NCBI GenBank assembly: GCA_030654015.1
Contig: JAURYI010000042.1
Coordinates: 1 to 33,605 of the forward strand
Length of the DNA stretch: 33,605 bases
From: Methylococcales bacterium
Lineage (GTDB): Bacteria > Pseudomonadota > Gammaproteobacteria > Methylococcales > Methylomonadaceae
Direction of reading: 5' to 3'
A model generated the notes under the pieces. That model saw only the letters and a list, made by a program, of their open reading frames with translations, was not told the origin of the DNA and did not search any database. The position numbers and the translations under genes are program-made. Within the stretch, counting starts at the first letter, position 1. The number at the start of each line of letters is the position of its first letter. Of this stretch, positions 1 through 7,927 are shown piece after piece.

Positions 1-29
1 CCAAGAATAAATAGCCCGTAAAAGCTATA

Positions 30-225
30 GTAAGACTGATGTACTGGGGAAGCAGACCCGACCTGAAGCCAAGAGCTTGTGCGTAGAAAGGCTCCCCGCC
101 CTCGTCATCCATGCCGTGGAGTATCTGAGACCTGTAAGCAACGCTTCTGAGTCTGTATTCACAAGGACGGTAGATGAAGTGTCAGGGTCGGGAAACCAGT
201 GCTTATCATAACAAAACAATTGATC
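30..225 (+). ncRNA. Probable IS110 bridge RNA region
   Basis: IS110-subgroup elements are known to transcribe a structured bridge RNA from the segment between the left end and the transposase; its two loops pair with donor and target DNA. Here that segment is GC-richer than typical leaders and contains pairing options. Positions 55-66 pair with 182-192, eleven pairs with one bulged G. Alternatively 46-53 can pair with 91-97 with one bulged A; the two stems cannot form together as simple nested helices. The exact RNA ends and the two binding loops were not determined. The call rests on family layout plus these pairings, not on a covariance match. Confidence 0.45.
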
Positions 226-238
226 AGGAAGACGAAAA

Positions 239-1253
239 ATGAATGTTGCAGGTATTGATGTCAGTGCGAAAGAATTGGTGGTTGTGGTCAGCGTTAAAAG
301 CAAGGCAGGTAAAGCCAAAAGCTTTGAAAACACAGCGGCGGGGGCATCAAGCTATTATCCGCTTATTGTCAAAATACCAAAGCGGAGCGAGGGTTTGTCT
401 TGAAGCAACAGGCATTTATCACTTTGATTTAGCGGTCGCGCTCAGTCGTGCGGAGGGGATTGAAGTCATGGTGCTTAACCCCAAGGTCGCGCATAACTTC
501 GCTAAGGTGTTGATGAAACGCAGTAAAACCGATGCGGTGGATGCCGATATGTTAGCCACTTATGGTGAAAGAATGCCGTTTGTCGCCTGGCAACGTCCTG
601 CCGATGAAAACATCGCCTTAAGAGCCATTGCCCGACGTATCGCCGCATTAACCAAGCTGAAAACACAGACTAAAAATCAGATTCATGCTTTAACCGCGAC
701 GACAGAAACGCCCGACATGGTGATTAAGCACATCAATGAATTGGTTGATGTTCTGGAAAAACAGCTTAAAGCACACCGTAACAGTGCGCTGACACTGATT
801 CGCCAGCACGCAGAACTTAGCACTGCCTTTGCGTTAATCACAGGCATTAAAGGCATTGCCAACGCCAGTGCCATACACATACTGGCGGAGTTAATGATCT
901 TGCCGCAAGACATGACGGCAAAACAATGGGTTGCCTACGCAGGGCTGGATCCTCGACAGTTTGAATCGGGCAGCAGCGTGGCGAAAAAACCGCGTATCAG
1001 TAAAGCAGGCAACAAATTCATCCGTCAGGCATTGTATATGCCCGCACTGGTAGCAACGCGCTATGAAACCCATATCAAGGCTTATTACCAGCATTTGATT
1101 AGCGACAATGGTTTGAAAAAAATACAAGCCGTGTGTGCCGTTATGCGCAAATTACTACACGCCATTTATGGTATGTTAAAAACAAATAAAACTTTTGAAG
1201 GGGCTAGATTTTATTCTTTGCCCCTCCAAGTTAATTCACACGCTATTTTGTGA
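239..1253 (+). pseudogene. IS110-family transposase, frameshifted near the N-terminus
   Basis: The start at 239 gives MNVAGIDVSAKE, the canonical IS110 N-terminus with the first catalytic Asp (D7). That frame stops after about 54 codons. Removing one G from the run of five at 340-344 joins it to the long frame that continues to 1253, giving a 337-residue protein of normal family length. In the rejoined protein the DEDD nuclease residues are D7, E55 (CLEATG), D98 and D101 (TDAVDAD). The C-terminal Tnp20 domain contains the GSSVAKK segment expected to carry the nucleophilic serine. An ATG at 243 opens the downstream frame but yields a nonsense N-terminus. This could be a disabled copy, a homopolymer sequencing error or, less likely, programmed slippage. 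Confidence 0.85.
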
Positions 1254-1306
1254 CTTTTTCAAATAGCGGACTTGCGTTTTAAGAGAGTATCTACTAAAGC
1301 CGCTTG

Positions 1307-4159
1307 TTAGGCGTTGTGTTGTGCTGCTTCCAGAAATTCCAGTTGTTGCTCACTGAAATCCGCATAGTTTTGTTGCCATTCTGACGGGGCGAGTACTTTC
1401 GCAATCTGTACGGCGGTGACTTTGTATTCAGGGCAGTTGGTTGCCCAGTCTGAATTGTCGGTGGTGATGACGTTTGCGCCTGATTCAGGGAAATGGAAGG
1501 TGGTATAGACTACGCCGACTTGCACGCGGTCAGTCACTAAGGCGCGTAATACGGTTTCACCTGCGCGGCTCTTAATTCCCACCCAGTCACCGTCAACCAC
1601 GCCGCGATCTTCGGCATCATGCGGATGAATTTCCAAGCGGTCTTCACTGTGCCACACATTGTTTTCCGTGCGGCGGGTTTGTGCGCCGACATTGTATTGC
1701 GACAAGATACGACCAGTAGTCAAAATCAGCGGGAACATCGGGGTGATTTTTTCGCTGGTTGCCACATATTCGCTCAACATGAACAGACCTTTGCCGTCAT
1801 CGCGCAAGAAGTGATCGGCGTGTAGGGTTGGTGAACCTTCTGGATTTTCGTCATTGCAAGGCCATTGCACACTGCCCATTTCGTCGATTTTTTTATAACT
1901 GACGTTGGCAAAAGTAGGCTTGAGACTGGCAATTTCATCCATAATTTCTGATGGATGGCTGTAGTTCATCGGGTAGCCTAATGCGTTGGATAACATTTGG
2001 GTGACTTCCCAATCCGCATAACCAGCTAACGGTCTCATGACTTTACGCACAGGGGAAATACGACGTTCCGCATTGGTAAATGTGCCGTCTTTTTCCAAGA
2101 ATGAGGCACCGGGTAAAAAGACGTGGGCAAATTTTGCGGTTTCGTTTAAGAATATGTCCTGCACGATAACGCATTCCATCGCGCGTAACGCGGCATGAAC
2201 GTGTTTAATATCGGGATCAGATTGGGCAATGTCTTCGCCTTCACAGTACAGACCCAAGAAGCTGCCATCAAGCGCGGCATCAAACATATTGGGAATGCGT
2301 AACCCTGGATTGCCGCTCAGTGGGGTGTGCCATGCGTCTTCAAACAGGGCGCGAGTTACAGGGTCAGCCACGTTGCGATAGCCTGGGAATTCATGCGGGA
2401 ATGAACCCATATCGCATGAGCCTTGCACGTTGTTTTGTCCGCGTAAGGGATTGACACCCACGCCTCTGCGTCCAATATTACCTGTTGCCATTGCTAAGTT
2501 GGCGATACCGATAACCATGGTTGAACCTTGGCTGTGTTCAGTAACGCCTAAACCGTAATAAATCGCGCCATTTTTTTCAGTAGCGTATAAACGGGCAGCA
2601 GCTCTGATGTCAGCGGCAGGAACGCCTGTAATGGCTTCGCTGGCTTCGGGTGAGTGTTTTTCCTGATTGATAAATGTGCGCCATTTTTCAAACGAAGCAA
2701 CATCACAACGGGCTTTGACAAATTCTTCATCAACCAGATTTTCGGTGACGACTACATAAGCCAAGGCATTGATTAACGCGACGTTGGTGCTGGGGCGTAA
2801 TTTCAAATGGTAGTCGGCCTGAATGTGCGGCGATTTGTTCACTAAATCAATTTCGCGCGGATCGACAACGATGAGTTTCGCGCCTTGACGCAAACGTTTT
2901 TTCATCATTGAACCGAATACGGGATGACCGTCTGTTGGGTTTGCACCGATAACCATGATGACATCGGAATCCATTACAGAATCAAAATCTTGTGTACCTG
3001 AGGCTTCGCCAAAGGTTTTCTTTAAGCCGTAACCCGTGGGTGAATGGCACACGCGGGCGCAAGTATCAACGTTATTATTACCAAAACCTGCACGAATTAA
3101 TTTTTGTACAAGGTAGGTTTCTTCGTTGGTACAACGTGATGAAGTGATACCGCCGATAGAATCTTTGCCGTATTTGGCTTGGATGCGTCTGAGTTCAGAA
3201 GCCGCGTGATTAATCGCATCTTCCCAGCTGACTTCTTGCCACGCATCTTTGATACTGGCACGAATCATCGGTTTGGTGATGCGGTCTTTGTGGGTGGCGT
3301 AACCGAATGCAAAACGTCCTTTCACACAAGAATGCCCGTGGTTGGCTTTGCCGTCTTTATTTGGCACCATGCGGATCACTTGCTCGCCTTTCATTTCCGC
3401 GCGGAATGAACAGCCGACACCGCAATAAGCGCAAGTAGTAACAATCGCGTGTTCTGGTTGACCGTGTTCGATAACGGATTTTTCCATTAGCGTGGCAGTC
3501 GGACAGGCTTGAACACACGCGCCACACGATACACATTCAGAACTTAAAAAGTCTTGGTTTTGACTGGGTGACACTTTGGAATCAAAGCCGCGTCCGTCAA
3601 TCGTCAAGGCAAATGTGCCTTGGGTTTCTTCACAAGCGCGTACGCAACGTGAGCAGACGATACATTTGCTAGGATCAAAACTAAAATACGGGTTGCTGTT
3701 GTCTTTTTCAGCATTTAAATGGGTGGTGACTGGTTTATAACGCACTTCACGCAAACCAACCGCGCCCGCCATGTCTTGCAATTCGCAATCGCCATTGGCT
3801 GAACAGGTTAAACAATCTAATGGATGGTCAGAAATATATAGTTCCATCACGCCGCGACGCACGTCCGCCAATTTTTTATTTTGGGTGACAACTTTCATGC
3901 CTTCGCCGACGGGCGTAGTACAAGAAGCAGGCATACCACGCCCGCCTTCAATTTGTACAACACATAAACGACAGGAACCAAACGGTTCAATGCTGTCGGT
4001 CGCGCATAATTTAGGAATATCAATACCGATACTTGCCGCCGCTCGCATAACCGACGTACCTGCTGGTACAGTAACTTTAAAACCGTCAATTTCTAAGTTG
4101 ACGGTTTGGGTGGCGACACTGGCGGGTGTGCCAAAATCTTTTTCTTTGTTCATGCTCAT
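1307..4159 (-). CDS. fdsA: NAD-dependent formate dehydrogenase, alpha (molybdopterin) subunit
   Basis: This 950-residue catalytic subunit oxidises formate to CO2 at a bis-molybdopterin Mo/W centre and passes electrons through Fe-S clusters to FdsB, in the cytoplasm. Visible in order: a [2Fe-2S] ferredoxin domain with C52, C63, C66 and C80; a NuoG-like H112/C116/C119/C125 cluster site; two 4Fe-4S motifs at C166-C176 and C209-C219; and the catalytic-domain 4Fe-4S site C243, C246, C250, C278. Next come the molybdopterin oxidoreductase domain, with a cysteine (C371, in ARVCHSPT) as likely metal ligand, and a C-terminal dinucleotide-binding domain. Length matches FdsA/FdhA. The start has a GAGG ribosome site nine bases upstream. 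Its partners fdsB and fdsG lie upstream on the same strand but 2.2 kb away. No fdhD/fdsC or fdsD follows. Confidence 0.95.
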   Translation of the reverse strand: MSMNKEKDFGTPASVATQTVNLEIDGFKVTVPAGTSVMRAAASIGIDIPKLCATDSIEPFGSCRLCVVQIEGGRGMPASCTTPVGEGMKVVTQNKKLADVRRGVMELYISDHPLDCLTCSANGDCELQDMAGAVGLREVRYKPVTTHLNAEKDNSNPYFSFDPSKCIVCSRCVRACEETQGTFALTIDGRGFDSKVSPSQNQDFLSSECVSCGACVQACPTATLMEKSVIEHGQPEHAIVTTCAYCGVGCSFRAEMKGEQVIRMVPNKDGKANHGHSCVKGRFAFGYATHKDRITKPMIRASIKDAWQEVSWEDAINHAASELRRIQAKYGKDSIGGITSSRCTNEETYLVQKLIRAGFGNNNVDTCARVCHSPTGYGLKKTFGEASGTQDFDSVMDSDVIMVIGANPTDGHPVFGSMMKKRLRQGAKLIVVDPREIDLVNKSPHIQADYHLKLRPSTNVALINALAYVVVTENLVDEEFVKARCDVASFEKWRTFINQEKHSPEASEAITGVPAADIRAAARLYATEKNGAIYYGLGVTEHSQGSTMVIGIANLAMATGNIGRRGVGVNPLRGQNNVQGSCDMGSFPHEFPGYRNVADPVTRALFEDAWHTPLSGNPGLRIPNMFDAALDGSFLGLYCEGEDIAQSDPDIKHVHAALRAMECVIVQDIFLNETAKFAHVFLPGASFLEKDGTFTNAERRISPVRKVMRPLAGYADWEVTQMLSNALGYPMNYSHPSEIMDEIASLKPTFANVSYKKIDEMGSVQWPCNDENPEGSPTLHADHFLRDDGKGLFMLSEYVATSEKITPMFPLILTTGRILSQYNVGAQTRRTENNVWHSEDRLEIHPHDAEDRGVVDGDWVGIKSRAGETVLRALVTDRVQVGVVYTTFHFPESGANVITTDNSDWATNCPEYKVTAVQIAKVLAPSEWQQNYADFSEQQLEFLEAAQHNA

Positions 4160-4213
4160 GGGGGTTTCCTCGTATGGTCACGGCGGCGGTGATTTTTGTG
4201 TTTTAAGCTGTTA

Positions 4214-4621
4214 TTATTTGAAAGGATTAATAACGGTTAAACTGTTTTCAATAATTTGTTTATGCTGCATATCTTCTGAATATAAGACCGTGCAATCAGC
4301 TTCTAACGCACTGGCTACAATCAAACTGTCCCAATAAGAAAAACCATATTGTAATTTTATTTTATGGGCAAGACGCAAGGTCATTATTTGAATAAGTTGT
4401 ATCTCGCTAATATTAATCATGACTTCAATATTATCTTGAATAAGAGTATCAGCGACTTTCTTTTTAAGCATTACACTGTAATACTCATTTAAAACTTGTG
4501 TACTAACTACTAAAATAGGCAAAGTTTCTAAAAGTTTTAACGCAGTGGTACATTTGTTATCGTCTACATCTAAATGTGCATAAACCCAGATATTAGTATC
4601 AATAAAACCACTATCTTTCAT
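4214..4621 (-). CDS. PIN-domain ribonuclease toxin (VapC-like)
   Basis: This 135-residue protein starts with KDSGFIDTNIWVYA, the signature first strand of PIN nucleases. The acidic residues D8, E46 (NEYY), D98 (YWDSLIVA) and D117 (YSEDM) are spaced as the metal-binding quartet, so the nuclease looks intact. VapC toxins cleave tRNA or rRNA and are neutralised by the gene just upstream. Here that is the 70-residue protein whose stop overlaps this start by 11 bases, supporting a translationally coupled pair. The gene is clearly AT-richer than fdsA next to it, suggesting acquisition. Target RNA cannot be predicted. Confidence 0.85.
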   Translation of the reverse strand: MKDSGFIDTNIWVYAHLDVDDNKCTTALKLLETLPILVVSTQVLNEYYSVMLKKKVADTLIQDNIEVMINISEIQLIQIMTLRLAHKIKLQYGFSYWDSLIVASALEADCTVLYSEDMQHKQIIENSLTVINPFK

Positions 4622-4823
4622 GTAAACTTTCCCTAGTCGGTAAGTCGATATTATCTACCGCAATACGATGTGCATACACTTTTCTAGTAGCTGGAAAATT
4701 TTGTGTTGTATTGTCACGCAAAACAATAACTGTAAATTTTTCACCCGTTGAAATAGGTAAATCAGATAAAACAACCTTATGTGAATTATCCATAATTAAA
4801 TCTTGTGTCATCACTACTTGCAT
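4611..4823 (-). CDS. Probable antitoxin of the PIN toxin
   Basis: This 70-residue protein overlaps the start of the PIN toxin by 11 bases on the same strand. It has a good ribosome site (AAGGA, seven bases before ATG 4823). Small size, position and coupling are those of a VapB-type antitoxin, but I see no clear AbrB, RHH or Phd signature. The sequence runs through a short strand-rich segment (HKVVLSDLPISTGEKFTVIV) and ends in a charged tail. The role is therefore inferred from context. Confidence 0.6.
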   Translation of the reverse strand: MQVVMTQDLIMDNSHKVVLSDLPISTGEKFTVIVLRDNTTQNFPATRKVYAHRIAVDNIDLPTRESLHER

Positions 4824-4849
4824 TATTTTATCCTTTAGAATTTATTGAA

Positions 4850-4882
4850 CCCCAAATTCTGCTACGCTCTATCTGGGCTACA
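4850..4882. repeat. Short imperfect palindromic intergenic repeat
   Basis: An imperfect hairpin lies between the antitoxin and the DUF433 gene: CCCAAAT near 4851 can pair with ATCTGGG near 4871-4877, with one wobble. It resembles the short tag-like intergenic repeats (CTACGCT...GGGCTAC core) common in repeat-rich Proteobacteria. I see no second copy in the window, so the family assignment is tentative. Confidence 0.35.
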
Positions 4883-4885
4883 TTT

Positions 4886-5128
4886 CTAATGTTTCAATAC
4901 GTTGTGTTGTGTTGTGTTGTGTTGTGTTAAGCGAACAGCGAATCTTAGAGTAGCAAAAATATCTTCTTGTTCAATATCTTCATAATCTTCGAGAATATCG
5001 GCAATCGTCATCCCTGAACTTAACCATTCTAAAACAGTTTCCACTGGATAACGTAGTCCACGAATACAGGGTTTACCGTGACAAATTTCTGGGTCGATGG
5101 TGATACGTTCAAAGGCTGTTGTTTTCAT
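4886..5128 (-). CDS. DUF433 family antitoxin-like protein with repeat-derived C-terminus
   Basis: This 80-residue protein carries the DUF433 core: ITIDPEICHGKPCIRGLRYPVETVLEWLSSGMTIADILEDY, a winged-helix-like fold found in VapB45-type antitoxins. Such proteins usually precede a PIN-like DUF5615 toxin. None follows here: the next gene on this strand is an antitoxin of another type. The last fifteen or so residues (LTQHNTTQHN...) are encoded by a tandem pentanucleotide repeat at 4901-4928. This tail is unlike a normal DUF433 end and suggests the stop codon has moved by repeat slippage. It may be an orphan regulator or a remnant. Confidence 0.75.
   Translation of the reverse strand: MKTTAFERITIDPEICHGKPCIRGLRYPVETVLEWLSSGMTIADILEDYEDIEQEDIFATLRFAVRLTQHNTTQHNVLKH
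4901..4928. repeat. Pentanucleotide microsatellite (GTTGT)n in the 3' end of the DUF433 gene
   Basis: GTTGT is repeated five times plus three further bases. Five-base units are not a multiple of three, so each gain or loss of a unit shifts the reading frame and alters the C-terminus of the overlapping DUF433 protein. The tract lies just before the current stop codon. Confidence 0.9.
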
Positions 5129-5186
5129 ACCTATGCCTGATATTTAAGTAATATGTAAATCCTATTAAGTATCCGCTTTAATAAAA

Positions 5187-5217
5187 TGTTGGGTTTCGTT
5201 CCTCAACCCAACCTACG
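5187..5217. repeat. GTTGGGTT/AACCCAAC hairpin repeat
   Basis: A perfect 8-bp stem (5188-5195 with 5205-5212) and a 9-base loop are followed by CTACG. A related copy is at 24941-24979. It lies between the DUF433 gene and the papain-like hydrolase gene. The element is a short non-autonomous palindrome, not a good terminator, as it lacks a T tract on either side. Confidence 0.6.
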
Positions 5218-5239
5218 AACTAACCCGCAAGTTACATTA

Positions 5240-5887
5240 CTAAGTTACTTGCCTATTAAATCGAAACTCATTGTAAAATCTATCGGTTTCTGGAATTTGA
5301 TAGTCATCATCACAAACTAAATATCCGTAAAAATGACCAAAACTAGGTTCTTCTGCTAATGAATCTGGACACATTACTTCTGGTCTGTATAAAATACTTG
5401 TGGCTTCATCAATAATATTAATTTTTCTAAATGCAGATACAATTAATTCTGAACAAAAATATGATTCTTTATATGAAAATTTGTTTTCTATTTTTCCATC
5501 AAAAAAATCTGTCAATTGTTCATTTATAGTTTCTTCGTGTTCTTTTTTTCTATTTTCTAAAGTAGATGCAGACGCGCCTTTATGGTTAAATTTTGATTTT
5601 TCTTTTATACAATTTTCTAAAAAACCATGTAATTTATTCAATAAATTATTATCCCAATAAGGATTTCTTAATACTGAAATATACTCATATTTCTTGAGTA
5701 GATTATCTACTGTGGTTTCCCGAACACCTGATTTCAAAGAGTCAATTATCATATTGTTTTTCGTACATATTGCAGCATGAGAATAACATAGGGTTATATT
5801 ATATTTATCCAAATAAATATCATTTGCTACTTTAGAAAATGCGAGCAACACATCTCCAGCTTTTAATTTATTTTTGTCTATAATCAT
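5240..5887 (-). CDS. Permuted papain-like (NlpC/P60, YiiX-type) cysteine hydrolase
   Basis: This 215-residue protein has the circularly permuted NlpC/P60 signature. An N-terminal KAGDVLLAF strand is followed by YSHAAI with candidate catalytic His (H37), and much later YFCSELIVSAF with the candidate nucleophile Cys (C145). YiiX/YaeF-like and LRAT-like proteins share this order; they act as peptidases, amidases or acyltransferases. No signal peptide or transmembrane segment is visible, so it is probably cytoplasmic. The middle (about 95-135) is a lysine-rich insertion. The gene is the most AT-rich in this part of the window and stands alone between toxin-antitoxin genes, so recent acquisition is likely. 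Substrate is unknown. Confidence 0.65.
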   Translation of the reverse strand: MIIDKNKLKAGDVLLAFSKVANDIYLDKYNITLCYSHAAICTKNNMIIDSLKSGVRETTVDNLLKKYEYISVLRNPYWDNNLLNKLHGFLENCIKEKSKFNHKGASASTLENRKKEHEETINEQLTDFFDGKIENKFSYKESYFCSELIVSAFRKINIIDEATSILYRPEVMCPDSLAEEPSFGHFYGYLVCDDDYQIPETDRFYNEFRFNRQVT

Positions 5888-5924
5888 TTTACTTTTATAT
5901 ATGTATTAATCTGCATTTTTATAT

Positions 5925-6137
5925 TTAAGTTAAGTCTAACCCAGACTGTTTTTCTATCGCTTTCAATGTGCCAATTGGTAAATCTTTTCCTTGATGAAAA
6001 GGAACAATAACTGTTCTTTTTGTCATTGAATTGAAAAACTTAATATGTGAACCTGTTTGAGAAACTTCTTCAAACCCTTGTCGAAGCAAAATTTTTATTA
6101 TTTCCTTTGCGGTCAATCTTTTTGCTTTTGGCGACAT
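5925..6137 (-). CDS. hicA: HicA-type mRNA interferase toxin
   Basis: This 70-residue protein has the HicA double-stranded-RNA-binding-like fold: TAKEIIKILLRQGFEEVSQTGSHIKF, with the conserved catalytic histidine (H31 in GSHIKF), then VIVPFHQGKDLPIGTLKAIEKQSGL. HicA toxins bind and cut mRNA. I start it at the ATG at 6137, which shares one base with the hicB stop (TGATG), rather than at the TTG one codon earlier. It is translationally coupled to hicB upstream. No residue appears to be missing. Confidence 0.88.
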   Translation of the reverse strand: MSPKAKRLTAKEIIKILLRQGFEEVSQTGSHIKFFNSMTKRTVIVPFHQGKDLPIGTLKAIEKQSGLDLT

Positions 6138-6355
6138 CAAATCACGAATTCCATGAGTTCATAATTTTTAACTGCTATATCTTTAGCTAAAAATTTTTCT
6201 GGTATCGGCTCAAGCATTAAAACAATAGCTTCTTGCAAATTCTTAATTGCTTCTTCTTTTGTCATGCCACAAGAAGAGACAAAATTCAACTCAGGACAAG
6301 TAGCAGAAAACGATTGTGTTTCTACGTCAAATTCAATAACCGCTCTTACAATCAT
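6137..6355 (-). CDS. hicB: HicB-type antitoxin
   Basis: This 72-residue protein has the HicB RNase H-like partial fold: AVIEFDVETQSFSATCPELNFVSSCGMTKEEAIKNLQEAIVLML. It has no added C-terminal DNA-binding domain, as in the short HicB class. HicB blocks HicA by direct binding. The gene comes before hicA, the reverse of the E. coli order but common elsewhere. It lies 31 bases after fdsB on the same strand, with a GAGG ribosome site nine bases before its ATG, so it could be read from the fds promoter. Confidence 0.85.
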   Translation of the reverse strand: MIVRAVIEFDVETQSFSATCPELNFVSSCGMTKEEAIKNLQEAIVLMLEPIPEKFLAKDIAVKNYELMEFVI

Positions 6356-6385
6356 TTTCTGCTTCCTCGGTAACTAAACTAACAA

Positions 6386-7924
6386 TTACGCATCAACCCC
6401 AAAATCTTCTGGAAAGTGATTTAACGCACTTAACACAGGATAAGGGGTCATGCCACCTAGGGCGCATAATGAGCCGTTCAATAAGGTGTCACAGAGTGAA
6501 CGCAATAAAACGATATTTTTCTCGCGGTCAACATTGTTGATAATGTCGTCCATGACTTCAATACCGCGTGTCGAGCCGATACGGCAGGGTGTACATTTAC
6601 CGCAGGATTCAATGGCACAGAATTCCATTGCATATCGCGCCATTTCAGCCATATTCATGGTGTCATCAAATGCAACTACGCCGCCGTGACCTAAGACTGT
6701 CCAGTTGGCAGCAAAGGCTTCGTAATCTAATGGTGTGTCAAATTGGGATTCAGGCACAAACGCGCCTAACGGGCCGCCGACTTGTACGGCTTTTATCGGT
6801 CTGCCTGTTGCTGAACCACCGCCGAAATCATAAAGCAATTCGCGTAAGGTTAGTCCGAAGGCAATTTCAACCAAACCTGTGTGTTTTAAGTTGCCCGCGA
6901 GTTGTAATGGTAATGTGCCGCGTGAGCGTCCCATGCCAAAATCACGGTAATAGTCGCCGCCTTTGTCTAAAATCACAGGCACGGAAGCCAATGAAATAAC
7001 GTTATTGACGACAGTGGGTTGTCCGAATAAACCACTGATAGCAGGTAATGGCGGTTTGAAACGCACTAAGCCGCGTTTGCCTTCTAAACTTTCCATCAAT
7101 GACGTTTCTTCGCCGCAGACATACGCACCCGCGCCTAAACGTACTTCTAAATCAAATTTTTTGCCGCTGCCTTGGATGTTGTCGCCTAAGTAGCCCGCTT
7201 CGTAGGCTTTGGCTATCGCGGCATTCAGGGCTTTATGGGCGTGTGGGTATTCAACACGCAAATAAATAAAACCTTGATTTGCACCAACGGCTAAACCTGC
7301 AATGGTCATGCCTTCAATCAGTACGAACGGGTCGCCTTCCATAATCATACGGTCGGAGAATGTGCCTGAGTCACCTTCGTCGGCATTGCAGATGATGTAT
7401 TTTTGTTCGGAGGGGGTATTTAAAACGGTATTCCATTTAATACCTGTTGGAAACGCCGCGCCACCCCGTCCACGCAAACCTGAGTCGGTGACGTGTTTCA
7501 CTACATCGGCTTGGCTCATGCCAATGGCATTTTTTAGACCAAGATAACCGTCGTGGGCGATGTAATCTTCTAAACTGACGGGATCGGTGATGCCGACACG
7601 CGCAAACGTTAAACGTTGTTGTTTTTTGAAATAAGGAATCTCTTCGGTTGCGCCTAACAATAAAGCGTGTGCGTTACCGTTTAAAAAATCGGCATCAAAC
7701 AGGCTGGCAACATCGCTAGGATTAACCGCTCCGTAAGCAACACGCTCATTATTGACAACGACTTCAACCAAGGGTTCTAGCCAGTACATTCCGCGTGAGC
7801 CGTTACGAACCAGATTAATGTCAATACCGCGTTGCGCGGCTTCTTTAACGACAGCGGCGGCGGTACGATTTGCACCGATGGAAATAGCACTGGAATCGCC
7901 TGAAACATAAACTGTGATACTCAT
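6386..7924 (-). CDS. fdsB: NAD-dependent formate dehydrogenase, beta (FMN, NAD-binding) subunit
   Basis: This 512-residue diaphorase subunit takes electrons from FdsA and reduces NAD+. It is related to NuoF. After an N-terminal region of about 120 residues with a thioredoxin-like look, the FMN/NADH-binding Rossmann-type domain begins with GRGGAAFPTG (152-161) and continues through NADEGDSGTFSDR. A 4Fe-4S site is formed by C441, C444, C447 (ESCGKCTPCRIG) and C487. The length matches FdsB. Its ATG lies three bases after the fdsG stop, so the two are one operon. fdsA, normally next, is displaced by the hicBA-to-PIN gene group. Confidence 0.94.
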   Translation of the reverse strand: MSITVYVSGDSSAISIGANRTAAAVVKEAAQRGIDINLVRNGSRGMYWLEPLVEVVVNNERVAYGAVNPSDVASLFDADFLNGNAHALLLGATEEIPYFKKQQRLTFARVGITDPVSLEDYIAHDGYLGLKNAIGMSQADVVKHVTDSGLRGRGGAAFPTGIKWNTVLNTPSEQKYIICNADEGDSGTFSDRMIMEGDPFVLIEGMTIAGLAVGANQGFIYLRVEYPHAHKALNAAIAKAYEAGYLGDNIQGSGKKFDLEVRLGAGAYVCGEETSLMESLEGKRGLVRFKPPLPAISGLFGQPTVVNNVISLASVPVILDKGGDYYRDFGMGRSRGTLPLQLAGNLKHTGLVEIAFGLTLRELLYDFGGGSATGRPIKAVQVGGPLGAFVPESQFDTPLDYEAFAANWTVLGHGGVVAFDDTMNMAEMARYAMEFCAIESCGKCTPCRIGSTRGIEVMDDIINNVDREKNIVLLRSLCDTLLNGSLCALGGMTPYPVLSALNHFPEDFGVDA

Positions 7925-7927
7925 GCC

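Larger units (their letters stand above)
1..1300 (+). mobile_element. IS110-family insertion sequence (left end outside or near window edge)
   Basis: The element consists of a roughly 240-base leader without a convincing gene followed by one DEDD-type transposase. That is the layout of the IS110 subgroup, whose bridge RNA lies upstream of the transposase; the IS1111 subgroup has it downstream. No terminal inverted repeats are visible, as expected for IS110. The right end must lie between the transposase stop at 1253 and the fdsA stop codon at 1307-1309. The left end cannot be placed because the window starts at or inside the leader. It is convergent with fdsA and sits where the remaining fds genes are often found. 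Confidence 0.8.

Noticed and set aside
25-333. Minus-strand frame of 102 codons with a signal-peptide-like start, across the IS110 leader
   Set aside because: It runs antisense to the leader and the transposase start, where a structured RNA is expected, and has no recognisable domain.
243-345. ATG at 243 as the true transposase start
   Set aside because: The N-terminus it gives (MLQVLMSVRKNWWLW) is unlike IS110, whereas the other frame from 239 gives the conserved MNVAGIDVS.
3771-4337. Plus-strand frame of 188 codons antisense to fdsA and the PIN gene
   Set aside because: It is the shadow of two well-supported minus-strand genes and has no family signature.
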